Positions 53,470 to 62,112 of a DNA stretch of 64,000 nt are shown one piece after another. Where the stretch lies: assembly GCF_020037015.1 (NCBI RefSeq), contig NZ_JAIQDE010000038.1, positions 16,376-80,375 of the forward strand, in the 5' to 3' direction. Under the pieces are notes generated by a model, which was not told where the DNA came from, searched no databases, and saw only the letters and a program-made list of their open reading frames with translations. Position 1 is the stretch's first letter, and each line of letters starts with the position of its first letter. Origin of the DNA: Corallococcus sp. AS-1-6 (GTDB taxonomy: Bacteria > Myxococcota > Myxococcia > Myxococcales > Myxococcaceae). Made by a program: the position numbers and the translations under genes.

Positions 53470-55955
53470 GCCTTCGCTCCCTTCCGGGCCAGCAGGCCGC
53501 GCACCAGGCCCCGCACCTCCGCGGCGCTGCCGCACTCCAGCGCGGCCCGGGCCACGGCTTCCGCGTCCGCCAGGGAGATGCTCCGCAGCAGCGCCTTCAC
53601 CGCCGGGATGCTGGGGATGGCCACGCTCAGCTCCGTGACGCCCAGGCCGGACAGCACCACCGCGCCGGACGGGTCCCCCGCGATGCCGCCGCACGCGCCC
53701 ACCCGGATGCCCGCCCGCCTCGCCGCCTTCACCGTGAGGTCCACCATGCGCAACACCGCCGGGTGCAGGCCGTCCGCCCGCGGCGCGAGCACCGGGTTGC
53801 GCCGGTCCATGGCCAGCAGGTACTGCGTCAGGTCGTTGGTCCCGAGGGAGAAGAACGACACGTCCCGCGCCAACTGCTCCGCCATCATCACCGCGGAGGG
53901 CACTTCCATCATGATGCCCGTCTCCACCGGCGCCGCGCCCACTTCACGTCGCACGGACTCGGTGATGGCGCGGGCCTTCGCCAGCTCCTCGGGCAGCGCC
54001 ACCATCGGATACAGGATGCGGACCGGGCCCTCCATGGACGCGCGCAGGATGGCGCGCAGTTGCGTGCGGAACAGGTCCTCCCGCTCGAAGCACAGCCGGA
54101 GGCCGCGCACGCCCAGGAACGGGTTCTCCTCCGCCGGCAGCGACAGGTAGGGCACGTGCTTGTCCCCGCCGATGTCCAGCGTGCGCAGGGTGAGCGGCAG
54201 GCCGTCCAGCGCGCGCACCATGGCGCGGTACGCGTGGAGCTGCTCCTCCTCGCCGGGCGGCTCGTCGCGCCCGAGGAAGAGGAACTCCGTGCGCATCAGG
54301 CCCACGCCCTCGCCGCCCGCGTCCACGGCCTTGAGGGCCTCCGCGGCCTCGTTGATGTTCGCGGCCACCTCCACGCGCCAGCCGTCGAGCGTGATGGCGG
54401 GCTGGTGGCGCTTCACCTGCTCCTCTTCGCGCCGCAGGCGGATCCGCTCGCGCTGGTGCGCGGCCCGGGCCCGGTCCCGCTCCGAGGGCCCCACGACGAG
54501 CACGCCCGCGTCGCCGTCCAGGATGCAGTGCTGCCCGTTTCGCAGGTCCAGCACGGAGGGCCCCAACGCCACCACCGCCGGCAGGTCGAGCGAGCGCGCG
54601 ATGATGGCCGTGTGTGACGTGGTGCCGCCGCCCGCCGTGCACAGGCCCAGCACCAGGGCGGGGTCCAGCTTCGCGGTGTCCGACGGCGTCAGGTCCTCCG
54701 CCAGCAGCACCACCGGATGCTCCGGGAAGGTGGGCTCCCCCTCCAGCACCCGGGCCAGGGGCCGCAGCACGCGCCGGCCCACGTCCCGCAGGTCCGCGGC
54801 CCGCGAGGCCAGCACCGGTTCGTCCATCGCGGCCAGCGCCTGCGCGCGGCTCTCGAAGACGCGGCGCCAGGACGCGCCCGCGCTCAGGCCGGTGTCGATG
54901 AGGCCGTGTGACTCGCGCAGCAGCTCCGGGTCGTCGAGCAGCTCCAGGTGCGCCTTGAAGATGGCGGCCCGCCGGGCTCCGGCCTTCTGGAGGAAGCCCT
55001 CGTGCAACTGGCGCAGCTCCGCCGCCGCTCCGGCCAGGGCCGACTCCAGCCGTTGGTGTTCCCGCGCGGCGTCCGCGGCCCGCTCCTCCACCTCCAGCCG
55101 TTCGCGCTGGAAGGCCCACACGGGCCCGGCCGCGATGCCCGGCGACGCGGACAGGCCCGCGACCAGCGTCCCCTCGTAGTCGAGCACGGCGGGCTCGGGC
55201 TCCGGTGCCAGCGTGGGAGCGGCGGGAGGCTCCTCGCCCAGGCCGGCGTCGAAGGCCTGTTGCAGGGCGAGCAGCGCCGCCGCCGCGTCGTCCCCCGCTG
55301 CGGTGAGCGTCAGCGGGGAGCCGCCCCGGGCGCCCAGACGCAGCAGCGACAGAAGGCTGCGGGCGTTCGCCTGCCGCCCCTCGTGGTGGACGGTGACGTC
55401 CGCGCGGAAGCGGCGCACCACCTCCACCACCAGGGTGGCGGGGCGCGCGTGCAGGCCGTGCGGGGAAGGGGACAGGACCTGGCGCGAGAGGCCCTCGAAG
55501 GCGGGAGCGTCCTGCTCCGCCCAAGCGCGGGAGCCCTGGAGCGCCTGGATGATGGCGGCCGTGTCCAGGGTGGAGGCCAGGGCCACGGCCCGGGCCTCGT
55601 CGTCCAGCACGCCGGTGAGGTTGGCGAGCACCTGGAGGTGTTCGTCGGACCTGGCCGCGATGCCCACCACGAGGTGCGCGTGGCCGTCCTCGCTCCAGAC
55701 GACGCCCGCGGGGAACTGCACCACGACGACGCCCGTCTGGAGCACGAGGTGGCGCGCCTCCGGCAGGCCGTGCGGGATGGCGATGCCGTGGCCGAGGAAC
55801 GTGGCGGACACCTGCTCGCGCTTGAGCATGCTGTCGACGTAGCCGGGCGAGATGAAGCCCGACTCCACCATCACCTGCCCGACCAGGCGGATGGCCTCCG
55901 CCTTGTTCGTGGCGGACCATCCCAGGCGGACCTGTGACGGCGTCAACGACAGCAT
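53466..55955 (-). CDS. Fused PTS protein EIIA(Fru)-HPr-EI
   Basis: 829 residues from ATG 55955, with AAGGAG upstream. EIIA (about 1-145) has the phospho-His motif 'GHGIAIPHGLPEA'. HPr (about 160-250) has 'SPHGLHARPATLVVEVV' with the active His, and the regulatory Ser region 'ANARSLLSLLRLGAR'. EI (about 270-829) has 'SPGIAAGPV', active His in 'GGTTSHTAIIARSLDLP', and the PEP-binding 'GVGLMRTEFLFLGRD' and 'SFFSLGTNDLTQYLLA'. It moves phosphate from PEP through EI and HPr to EIIA. It heads a coupled operon with fruK. No EIIB/EIIC is seen in the window, so it may partner with a distant permease or serve regulation. Confidence 0.95.
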   Translation of the reverse strand: MLSLTPSQVRLGWSATNKAEAIRLVGQVMVESGFISPGYVDSMLKREQVSATFLGHGIAIPHGLPEARHLVLQTGVVVVQFPAGVVWSEDGHAHLVVGIAARSDEHLQVLANLTGVLDDEARAVALASTLDTAAIIQALQGSRAWAEQDAPAFEGLSRQVLSPSPHGLHARPATLVVEVVRRFRADVTVHHEGRQANARSLLSLLRLGARGGSPLTLTAAGDDAAAALLALQQAFDAGLGEEPPAAPTLAPEPEPAVLDYEGTLVAGLSASPGIAAGPVWAFQRERLEVEERAADAAREHQRLESALAGAAAELRQLHEGFLQKAGARRAAIFKAHLELLDDPELLRESHGLIDTGLSAGASWRRVFESRAQALAAMDEPVLASRAADLRDVGRRVLRPLARVLEGEPTFPEHPVVLLAEDLTPSDTAKLDPALVLGLCTAGGGTTSHTAIIARSLDLPAVVALGPSVLDLRNGQHCILDGDAGVLVVGPSERDRARAAHQRERIRLRREEEQVKRHQPAITLDGWRVEVAANINEAAEALKAVDAGGEGVGLMRTEFLFLGRDEPPGEEEQLHAYRAMVRALDGLPLTLRTLDIGGDKHVPYLSLPAEENPFLGVRGLRLCFEREDLFRTQLRAILRASMEGPVRILYPMVALPEELAKARAITESVRREVGAAPVETGIMMEVPSAVMMAEQLARDVSFFSLGTNDLTQYLLAMDRRNPVLAPRADGLHPAVLRMVDLTVKAARRAGIRVGACGGIAGDPSGAVVLSGLGVTELSVAIPSIPAVKALLRSISLADAEAVARAALECGSAAEVRGLVRGLLARKGAKA

Positions 55956-56170
55956 CGGTGCTCCTTGCCTCGGGTGCGCGCGCGCTTCACGCGGGGAATG
56001 ACGGTGCATCCTGCCCGGTGTCCGCCCCGCCCGCGCGGGCTCGCCGAGCCCCGTCTTCCGGGTAACAGCTCCCAGAAGAGAAGACCTTCCGCCCGCGACA
56101 TGACGGCCAGGCGACGCCGGGTGTCCTCGCGCGTGACGGCCCGCATGGGGGTGTTAAAGGGGAAGCCGTC

Positions 56171-56941
56171 ATGTCTGACAGCGTCCTGGACTTCTACGAA
56201 GGGCTGGCCGAGGAGTACCACCTGCTCTTCGCGGACTGGGAGCAGTCGGTGGACCGGCAGGGCGCGGTGCTGGACGCGCTCCTGCGCCGCTCGGGCGTCG
56301 CGCCGCCGCGCCGGGTGCTGGACTGCGCGTGCGGCATCGGCACGCAGGCGCTGGGGCTGGCGGCGCGAGGCTACTCCGTGCACGCCACGGACCTGAGCCC
56401 CTCCGCGGTGGCGCGAGCGGAGCGGGAGGCCCGCGCCATGCACGTGAGCCTCACCACCGGCGTGGCGGACATGCGGATGCTGGACTGGCAGGTGCCGGGC
56501 ACCTTCCACGTGGTGATGTCGTGCGACAACGCCGTCGCGCATCTGTTGGAGGACTCGGACCTGGAGGACGCCGCGAACGCGATGGCGTCGCGCCTGGTGC
56601 CCGGCGGCCTGCTGGTGGCGAGCCTGCGCGACCACTCCGCGCTGCTGGAGAAGCGGCCGCGCTTCACGGCGGAGCGCGTGCTGGACACGCCGATGGGCCG
56701 CCGCGTGCTCTTCCAGGTCTGGGATTGGGCGGTGGATGAAAGGCAGTACACGGTGCGCCAGTTCATCCTGCGCCAGGAGTCCGGCATCTGGCACACGACC
56801 GAGCACACCGGCGTCTACCGCCTGCTCCAGCCCGTGGAGCTGGAGCAGGCGCTCACCCGGGCGGGGCTGGTGGATCCGCGCTGGTACACGCCGGAGGAGA
56901 CCGGCTTCAATCAGCCGCTCATCACCGCGCGCAAGCCCTGA
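56171..56941 (+). CDS. Class I SAM-dependent methyltransferase
   Basis: 256 residues. The N-terminus 'DFYEGLAEEYHLLFADWEQSV' and motif I 'VLDCACGIGTQALGLAARGYSVHATDLS' are typical of the glycine/sarcosine N-methyltransferase-like group. Motif II is visible in 'FHVVMSCDNAVAHLLED' and post-motif in 'LVPGGLLVASLRDH'. It should methylate a small molecule with S-adenosylmethionine; the substrate is not identifiable. Its stop is 6 bp from the convergent small membrane gene. Confidence 0.88.
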   Translation: MSDSVLDFYEGLAEEYHLLFADWEQSVDRQGAVLDALLRRSGVAPPRRVLDCACGIGTQALGLAARGYSVHATDLSPSAVARAEREARAMHVSLTTGVADMRMLDWQVPGTFHVVMSCDNAVAHLLEDSDLEDAANAMASRLVPGGLLVASLRDHSALLEKRPRFTAERVLDTPMGRRVLFQVWDWAVDERQYTVRQFILRQESGIWHTTEHTGVYRLLQPVELEQALTRAGLVDPRWYTPEETGFNQPLITARKP

Positions 56942-56947
56942 GCCGCA

Positions 56948-57244
56948 TCAAGCGCGCGAGGTCCGCGAACCGCTCCGGGATGCCAGCGCTTCGTGCCACC
57001 ACGACTCCAGCTCCGCGAGCACGAACGGCGCCGCGTGACGGCGCACCGTGACCGCGGCCTTCCACCAGACGCGGGCCGCGTGCTCCCCGGCGCGCAGCGT
57101 GTCCATCAGGTGCATGGGAGGTAGCAGCGCGAGCAGCAGGTAGAACGCCAGCAACCAGCCCAGGCCCTCCCGGAGCAACGGCGCGAGCGGCACCTGCTCC
57201 CGGCGTGCGTCAGGGCTCCCCTGTCCATGCGGCGGTCGGTCCAC
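56948..57244 (-). CDS. Small membrane protein behind BlaI/MecI-like operators
   Basis: 98 residues from GTG 57244, with AGGAGGG 5 nt upstream. A charged N-terminus precedes one membrane segment (about 27-46, 'LGWLLAFYLLLALLPPMHLM'). A basic, amphipathic C-terminal half follows ('ARVWWKAAVTVRRHAAPFVLAELESWWHEAL'). Family unknown. The promoter region holds two TACAACTGTA-type dyads, so a BlaI/MecI-type repressor may control it; no such gene is in the window. Convergent with the methyltransferase gene. Confidence 0.7.
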   Translation of the reverse strand: MDRPPHGQGSPDARREQVPLAPLLREGLGWLLAFYLLLALLPPMHLMDTLRAGEHAARVWWKAAVTVRRHAAPFVLAELESWWHEALASRSGSRTSRA

Positions 57245-57256
57245 GGCATCCCTCCT

Positions 57257-57272
57257 GACGACAGTTGTAGTC
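57257..57272. promoter_or_regulatory. BlaI/MecI-like operator, proximal dyad
   Basis: GACGACAGTTGTAGTC is a near-perfect dyad (one mismatch) related to the BlaI/MecI core TACA-N2-TGTA. It lies just before the ribosome-binding site of the small membrane gene and shares 13 identical bases with the distal copy at 57289. Confidence 0.6.
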
Positions 57273-57288
57273 AGAAGCGGTATGCCAT

Positions 57289-57304
57289 GGCTACAGTTGT
57301 AGTC
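57289..57304. promoter_or_regulatory. BlaI/MecI-like operator, distal dyad, with -35-like TTGACT
   Basis: The core CTACAGTTGTAG (57291-57302) is a perfect palindrome with TACA-N2-TGTA. Its centre is 32 bp from the proximal dyad, about three helical turns. On the minus strand it overlaps TTGACT (57306-57301), a -35-like hexamer. It also overlaps the stop codon of the PD-(D/E)XK gene. Confidence 0.6.
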
Positions 57305-58436
57305 AAGAGGCCTTGCCGCGAGGGAGGGCCCAGACGTCTTCCGAGGGCCGGTAGGCGCGGGCGTCCTTGCCGGCGGTGCCGTGGGCCTTGGTGTCGAGCA
57401 GGCCCGCGTGCCAGAGGTTCTGTTTGAGCTTGAAGACGGTGGACGGGTTGATGTCCGGGCCCCGCAGGCCGGGCTTCAGTGTGCCGGAGGGGTCCGCGAG
57501 GAAGAGGGCCGCGGCCAGCGCCGGGTCGTCGTGGCCCGCGGCCACGGCCAGCTCCGGCAGCGTGAGGCTTCCGCCGTGGGCGGTGAGGGTCCGGTGGATG
57601 AGGCGCACCGCGGGCTGACGGATGAGGACGAAGCGCGCCACGGCGGCGAAGGCCGCGTGCACGTCCAGCAGGCGCTTGCGCTTGTCGTAGCGGGCGTCGG
57701 GGTCGAACTGGAGCGCGGCCAGGAGGTCCGCCACGGTGCGGCCTTCGAGCGTGGGCCTCCAGTCCAGGTCCAGCAGCCCGAGCGTGTTGGCGCCCGTGGC
57801 CGCGTGGCGCCGGGAGCTGTCGCTCCCCAGGTCCTGCCAGTGCGCGGCGAGTGACTTCAGCAGCTCTCCGGAAGGCGCACCCCGGTCCGCGAGGAACGCG
57901 GCGGCGAGGTAGTTGAGCGGGTGGTTGAGCTGGAGGCTGCGCGCGGCGGGGACGCCTTCGAGCAGCGAGGAGGCCTGGGTGACGGCTCGCGGCAGTGGAG
58001 AGGGATCCGCGGGCGCAATGACCTCCACCCAGTGCTTCGCGTCCCGAGCCAGGATGCCGACCCCGATGCTCTTCGCCTGCGCCAGGGTGGGGGCGCGGAG
58101 GTCGGCGGCGGAGGCCGGCAGCGCGAGGTACGCGTGGTGGACGCCCGGGCGATAGCTGTGCGCCTGGCCCAGGCCCTGGACCCAATCCCTCTCGGAGGCC
58201 TTCACTTCGATGCCCGTGACGAGGACGCCCTCGGGCCGCGCCACGCTGCACAGGATGTCTGGCCTTGTGCCCTCCAGCGTGAGCCGTGTCATCGGCTCCA
58301 GCTCCCGGGCGAACGGGCTGCGGACATACGAGGGATGCGCGTCCACCAGCAGGTGCTGGACGCGCGATTCGCGCAGCCCATGCGTGAGCAGGTGGTGCTT
58401 CAGCTCGCGGACGACCCTGGCCTCGGCGTGGGGCAT
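57303..58436 (-). CDS. PD-(D/E)XK nuclease-like protein
   Basis: 377 residues from ATG 58436. Residues 1-130 fit a PD-(D/E)XK fold: Glu in 'VVRELKHHLL', then 'RPDILCSVARPEGVLVTGIEVKASERDWVQGL', giving the RPD...EVK triad. A following 'YLALPASAADL' completes the sheet. The C-terminal half is helical and may contain winged-helix units ('TLTAHGGSLTLPELAVAAGHDDPALAAALF', 'NPSTVFKLKQNLWHAGLLD'). It could be a DNA-cleaving enzyme, a repair protein or an inactive fold member. It lies 5 bp after the start-side neighbour's stop (58442), suggesting an operon. Not a recognisable restriction enzyme. Confidence 0.75.
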   Translation of the reverse strand: MPHAEARVVRELKHHLLTHGLRESRVQHLLVDAHPSYVRSPFARELEPMTRLTLEGTRPDILCSVARPEGVLVTGIEVKASERDWVQGLGQAHSYRPGVHHAYLALPASAADLRAPTLAQAKSIGVGILARDAKHWVEVIAPADPSPLPRAVTQASSLLEGVPAARSLQLNHPLNYLAAAFLADRGAPSGELLKSLAAHWQDLGSDSSRRHAATGANTLGLLDLDWRPTLEGRTVADLLAALQFDPDARYDKRKRLLDVHAAFAAVARFVLIRQPAVRLIHRTLTAHGGSLTLPELAVAAGHDDPALAAALFLADPSGTLKPGLRGPDINPSTVFKLKQNLWHAGLLDTKAHGTAGKDARAYRPSEDVWALPRGKAS

Positions 58437-58441
58437 GCGGC

Positions 58442-59482
58442 TCAGGCGCGCTTCGCGTCCGCGGGCGCGTTGGGGTGGCGCGCGAGCATCATGCGCAGTG
58501 GGGGCTGACGGCGGACCAGCTCCTGTTTGAGCAGGTGCGCGATGAGCGCGGGCGGCGCGGCGCTCCAGCGCGCGATGTTCTGCACCAGCATGGGGGAGCG
58601 GTACGTGCGCCCGCACAACAGCGACGTCGTCTTGCCGTCCACCGGCATGCCCACGAGCGCGCCCAGGGCCCGGCCCTCCGTGTTGAGGATGAGCTCTACC
58701 TTCTCCTCGGAGGGGCCGGTGGAGAAGCGCTGGCGGAGCAGCTCGCGCGCGGTGCGGCGGGTCTGCTCCGGGACGTCCCGGTCCACCGTGAGCTTGTGGT
58801 GCTCCATCAGGCGACGCATCGCCCACAGGCGGCGGAAGAGGGCGGCCGGCAATTGAGGGTTGCGCACGAGGAATCGGCGCACGCCTGTGTCCGCGGCGAA
58901 GGCGGCCCGGGCCACCAGCGCCTCCAGGCCCACGGGGTTGCGGTGGTGCCTCGCGATGAGCCGCGCGTGCGCGAGCCCCACCCGTGAGTTCTCCAGCACG
59001 GCCTTGATGACGGCGGGCACCGGGTCGAAGCACAGCGCGGACAGCTCCGGGTCCTCCGCCCCGTGCGCGAGCGCCACCCGCTGGTCCTCCGGCAGCGCGT
59101 GCAGCCGCGTCTCGAAGAGCTTGCGGTAGTCACCCTGGACCGTTTCGGGCACGTCGTCCGTGGCACCGGCGTCGTCTTCCGTGCTGTCGCCTGCCTCCGC
59201 CTCCGGCAGTGGCTCCGTGTCGCTCGCGTCGAGCGCTGGCGCTTCCGGTGGCCGCACCGTGTTCGCGGGACTCGCGGCCGCCGTGCCCGGGAGCAGCGCG
59301 CCTTGCGACACCAGCCTCGTGAGGATGTCTCGCAGCTTGTCGGGCGGGAACCCCGTCAGCGCGGGCAGGTCCTTCTCGCGCGTGTGGCCGTCCAGCCGCG
59401 ACAGCACGAAGCCCTCCTCCGCGTTCAGCGGGAGCCGCCGCAGGTCCACCGCCGGGTTCAGCTTGGGCGTCCAGTCACTCAT
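58442..59482 (-). CDS. Helical-repeat protein, partner of PD-(D/E)XK gene
   Basis: 346 residues, soluble. The N-terminal about 60 residues ('LNAEEGFVLSRLDGHTREKDLPALTGFPPDKLRDILTRLVSQGALL') resemble a small winged-helix domain. A Ser/Asp/Glu/Pro-rich linker follows (about 65-110). The rest is short paired helices of HEAT/variant-repeat type: 'FDPVPAVIKAVLENSRVGLAHARLIARHHRNPVGLEALV'. Myxobacteria encode many such proteins without known function. It is upstream of the nuclease-like gene with a 5-bp gap, so they probably work together. Confidence 0.72.
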   Translation of the reverse strand: MSDWTPKLNPAVDLRRLPLNAEEGFVLSRLDGHTREKDLPALTGFPPDKLRDILTRLVSQGALLPGTAAASPANTVRPPEAPALDASDTEPLPEAEAGDSTEDDAGATDDVPETVQGDYRKLFETRLHALPEDQRVALAHGAEDPELSALCFDPVPAVIKAVLENSRVGLAHARLIARHHRNPVGLEALVARAAFAADTGVRRFLVRNPQLPAALFRRLWAMRRLMEHHKLTVDRDVPEQTRRTARELLRQRFSTGPSEEKVELILNTEGRALGALVGMPVDGKTTSLLCGRTYRSPMLVQNIARWSAAPPALIAHLLKQELVRRQPPLRMMLARHPNAPADAKRA

Positions 59483-59699
59483 GCGCGCCCCGAGTCTTTC
59501 ACGACACGCGAGGTGCGCGCCTCTCTCCAGCTCCGCCGTCCACACCGGATTGTTCCCAACCCGTCCGAAAACGACGGGCCGCGTCGAGGACCGCCTGGCT
59601 GCCCTCCTGCCCTTGGTCCCCGTGAGCGGTGTCGCGGCCGGCACGAAGAGGGCCCGCATGGGTTGACGAGAGGCGGGCGGCTGGACACAACTTCACTTC

Positions 59700-60074
59700 A
59701 TGTCCGACCGCATCCAGACCTATGCCGAGTTCTGGCCGTTCTATCTGCGCGAGCACTCGCAGGCGTCGACGCGCTGGTTGCACTTCGCGGGCACCAGCCT
59801 GGGCGTGGGCCTGGGCGTCACCGCCGCCGTCACCGGGCGCGGCGCGCTGATTCCCGCCGCCCTGGTGTGCGCCTACGGCTTCGCGTGGGCCAGCCACTTC
59901 AAGATCGAGCACAACCGCCCCGCGACCTTCAAGTACCCGCTCTGGTCGCTCATCTCCGACTTCCGCATGGCCGCGCTGATGCTGGCGGGCCAGTTGGGTC
60001 CGCACCTGGAGCGCGCGAACTCCGGCGCGCCGGCCGCCGGCACCCTGGCGCCGGCCCCCGTCGAGAGCCGCTGA
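59700..60074 (+). CDS. DUF962/Mpo1-like membrane protein
   Basis: 124 residues. The opening 'TYAEFWPFYLREHSQASTRWLHFAGTSLGVGLGV' and 'GFAWASHFKIEHNRPATFKYPLWSLISDFRM' match DUF962/Mpo1, with the conserved His residues (EH, LH, SHF, EHN) that bind iron in yeast Mpo1. Yeast Mpo1 is a dioxygenase in alpha-oxidation of 2-hydroxy fatty acids; the bacterial role is unproven. Two to three membrane helices are present. Transcribed alone, convergent with the pirin gene. Confidence 0.88.
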   Translation: MSDRIQTYAEFWPFYLREHSQASTRWLHFAGTSLGVGLGVTAAVTGRGALIPAALVCAYGFAWASHFKIEHNRPATFKYPLWSLISDFRMAALMLAGQLGPHLERANSGAPAAGTLAPAPVESR

Positions 60075-60104
60075 CACTCGCGGCTCCGCGGCTCCGCGGC
60101 TCCG

Positions 60105-60968
60105 CTACCTCGGCGGTGGCGGACCGAAGCGGCCCGCGCGGTAGCCCGCGAAGGACCTCAGGATGTCCTCCTGGGTGTCCCCGATGAACGGCCCGTGGCT
60201 CACCAGCGGCTCGCGCTGCGGCTGCCCCGCGTACAGCAGCACCCGCGCTCGCGTCGTCCCGGTGACGCGGACCGCGCTGTCGCCGCCGGACACCGGCCGG
60301 TCCAGCCAGCCCACCTGCCCGGGCCTCAGCGCCTGGCGGTCCGGCCCCACCGCGACCTCTCCCTCCAGCACGTAGAAGAAGCCGTTGTACGACGCGGGCA
60401 GGTCCTGCGCGATGGACGCGCCCGGCTCCAGCCGGAGCTCCGCCAGCGTGACGGGCACGTAGTTCTTCGTCGCCGACCGCACCGTCCCCGACGTGCCGCT
60501 GTACAGCCGCACCTCCACGCCCGGCTCACGCCGCACCGGCAGCTCCGCGTACGGCAGGTCCTGGTAGCCCGCGGGCACCCAGCGCTGCGCCTTCGGCAAC
60601 GTGAGCCAGAGCTGGAGGATGCGCGCCTGGCCCAGGTCGCCCTCCAGGCCCTCGCCGTGGATGACGCCGCTGCCGGCCGTCATCCACTGCACGTCACCTT
60701 CACCCAGGCTGCCGCTGTCGTGGGTCATCCCGCCCTTCACCACGAGGGTCACCGTCTCGAAGCCCGCGTGCGGATGCGGCCCGCCAATGGGCTTGCCGTC
60801 GATGCGGTCGTCCATCAACAGGATGAACGGATCCGACCGAGCGTAGTCCTCGGGTGAGATGACCGGCACCACCGTGTGGGCGGGCCCGAACTGCCCCTGC
60901 GTGGGTTCGGGCAGGTCGATGATCCGCTCCAGCCTTCGCTCCAGGACGTCCATCCGCTGCGTGCTCAT
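60105..60968 (-). CDS. Pirin family protein
   Basis: 287 residues. The bicupin signature is strong: '[55 protein letters not shown]' supplies three metal-binding His plus Glu in the N-terminal cupin. The C-terminal '[29 protein letters not shown]' is the second cupin. Bacterial pirins may have quercetin-dioxygenase activity or act as redox-sensing partners. GGAGGG precedes the ATG. It is 21 bp after the OYE gene in the same direction, so they form an operon linked to redox or electrophile stress. Confidence 0.92.
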   Translation of the reverse strand: MSTQRMDVLERRLERIIDLPEPTQGQFGPAHTVVPVISPEDYARSDPFILLMDDRIDGKPIGGPHPHAGFETVTLVVKGGMTHDSGSLGEGDVQWMTAGSGVIHGEGLEGDLGQARILQLWLTLPKAQRWVPAGYQDLPYAELPVRREPGVEVRLYSGTSGTVRSATKNYVPVTLAELRLEPGASIAQDLPASYNGFFYVLEGEVAVGPDRQALRPGQVGWLDRPVSGGDSAVRVTGTTRARVLLYAGQPQREPLVSHGPFIGDTQEDILRSFAGYRAGRFGPPPPR

Positions 60969-60989
60969 GACGGCTCCCTCCTTTCCGGT

Positions 60990-62078
60990 TCAGCTCAGCG
61001 CCGGGTAGCTCGTGAAGCCCTTCTCCTCGCCCTGGAAGAAGGTCGACGTGTCCGGCGCGTTGAGCGGGGCGGACCGGCGGAAGCGCTCCGGCAGGTCCGG
61101 GTTGGCGAGGAACGGCACGCCGTACGCCACGAGGTCCGCCTCGCCGCGCTCGAGGACCGCTTCACCGGCCTGCGCGTCGTAGCCGCCGTTGGCGATGACG
61201 ACGCCCGGGAAGGCCTTGCGGAGAGGCGGGGTGATGCGCTGCTCGGCGCTCACGGCGGCGGGGCCCGTGACGGCCTCGGTCACGTGCAGGTAACCCAGGC
61301 CCAGCCGGCCCAGCTCGCGCGCGATATGCGCGAAGGTCTCCACGGGGGTGGAGTCCGTCATGCCGCCGTAGGGGAAGTTCTGCGGGTGGAGCCGGTAGCC
61401 CACGCGCTCCGCGCCCCAGACCTCCGTCACCGCGCGCGCCACCTCCAGTGGAAAGCGCGCCCGGTTCTCGATGCTGCCGCCGTACGCGTCCGTGCGCTGG
61501 TTGGAGCCGTCCCGCAGGAACTGGTCCAACAGGTAGCCGTTGCTGCCGTGCAGCTCCACGCCGTCGAAGCCGGCCTCCTTCGCGTTCCGGGCGGCCTGGC
61601 GGAACTGCTCGACGACGCCGGGAAGCTCATGCGTCTCCAGGGCCCGGGGCGTCACCGCGCGCTTCTTGCCCTGGAATGTGAAGACGTCCTGCTCCACCAG
61701 GATGGCGGAGGGCGCCACCGGCAGCTCGCCCCCGTGGAAGTCCGGGTGCGACACGCGCCCCACGTGCCACAACTGCGCGAAGATGAGGCCGCCCGCCGCG
61801 TGGACCGCGTCCGTCACCTTCTTCCAGCCCGCCACCTGCTCCGGCGAGTGGATGCCCGGCGTGCGGATGTACCCGACGCCCTGGGGGCTGACCTGGGTGC
61901 CCTCCGTGACGATGAGGCCCGCGGACGCCCGCTGCACGTAATAGGTCACCGCCAGCGGGTTGGGGACGTTGCCGTCCACCAGCGCCCGGCTGCGGGTCAT
62001 GGGGGCCATCACCAGCCGGTTCTTCAGTTCGAGCCGGCCCAGGCGGAGGGGGGAGAGGAGCTTGGATGTATTTGCCAT
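60990..62078 (-). CDS. Old yellow enzyme family alkene reductase (NemA/XenB-like)
   Basis: 362 residues. FMN barrel motifs: '[13 protein letters not shown]' at the start, '[18 protein letters not shown]', '[14 protein letters not shown]', '[51 protein letters not shown]' and 'IANGGYD'. The His-Gly-Ser-Asn element ('ELHGSNGYL') fits the substrate pocket. It should reduce C=C bonds of enones or nitro-esters with NADPH. It heads an operon with a pirin and diverges, 34 bp away, from an AraC regulator that probably controls it. Confidence 0.93.
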   Translation of the reverse strand: MANTSKLLSPLRLGRLELKNRLVMAPMTRSRALVDGNVPNPLAVTYYVQRASAGLIVTEGTQVSPQGVGYIRTPGIHSPEQVAGWKKVTDAVHAAGGLIFAQLWHVGRVSHPDFHGGELPVAPSAILVEQDVFTFQGKKRAVTPRALETHELPGVVEQFRQAARNAKEAGFDGVELHGSNGYLLDQFLRDGSNQRTDAYGGSIENRARFPLEVARAVTEVWGAERVGYRLHPQNFPYGGMTDSTPVETFAHIARELGRLGLGYLHVTEAVTGPAAVSAEQRITPPLRKAFPGVVIANGGYDAQAGEAVLERGEADLVAYGVPFLANPDLPERFRRSAPLNAPDTSTFFQGEEKGFTSYPALS

Positions 62079-62112
62079 GGCCGGTGAGTGCTCCCGGCGC
62101 TATGGACGTGCC

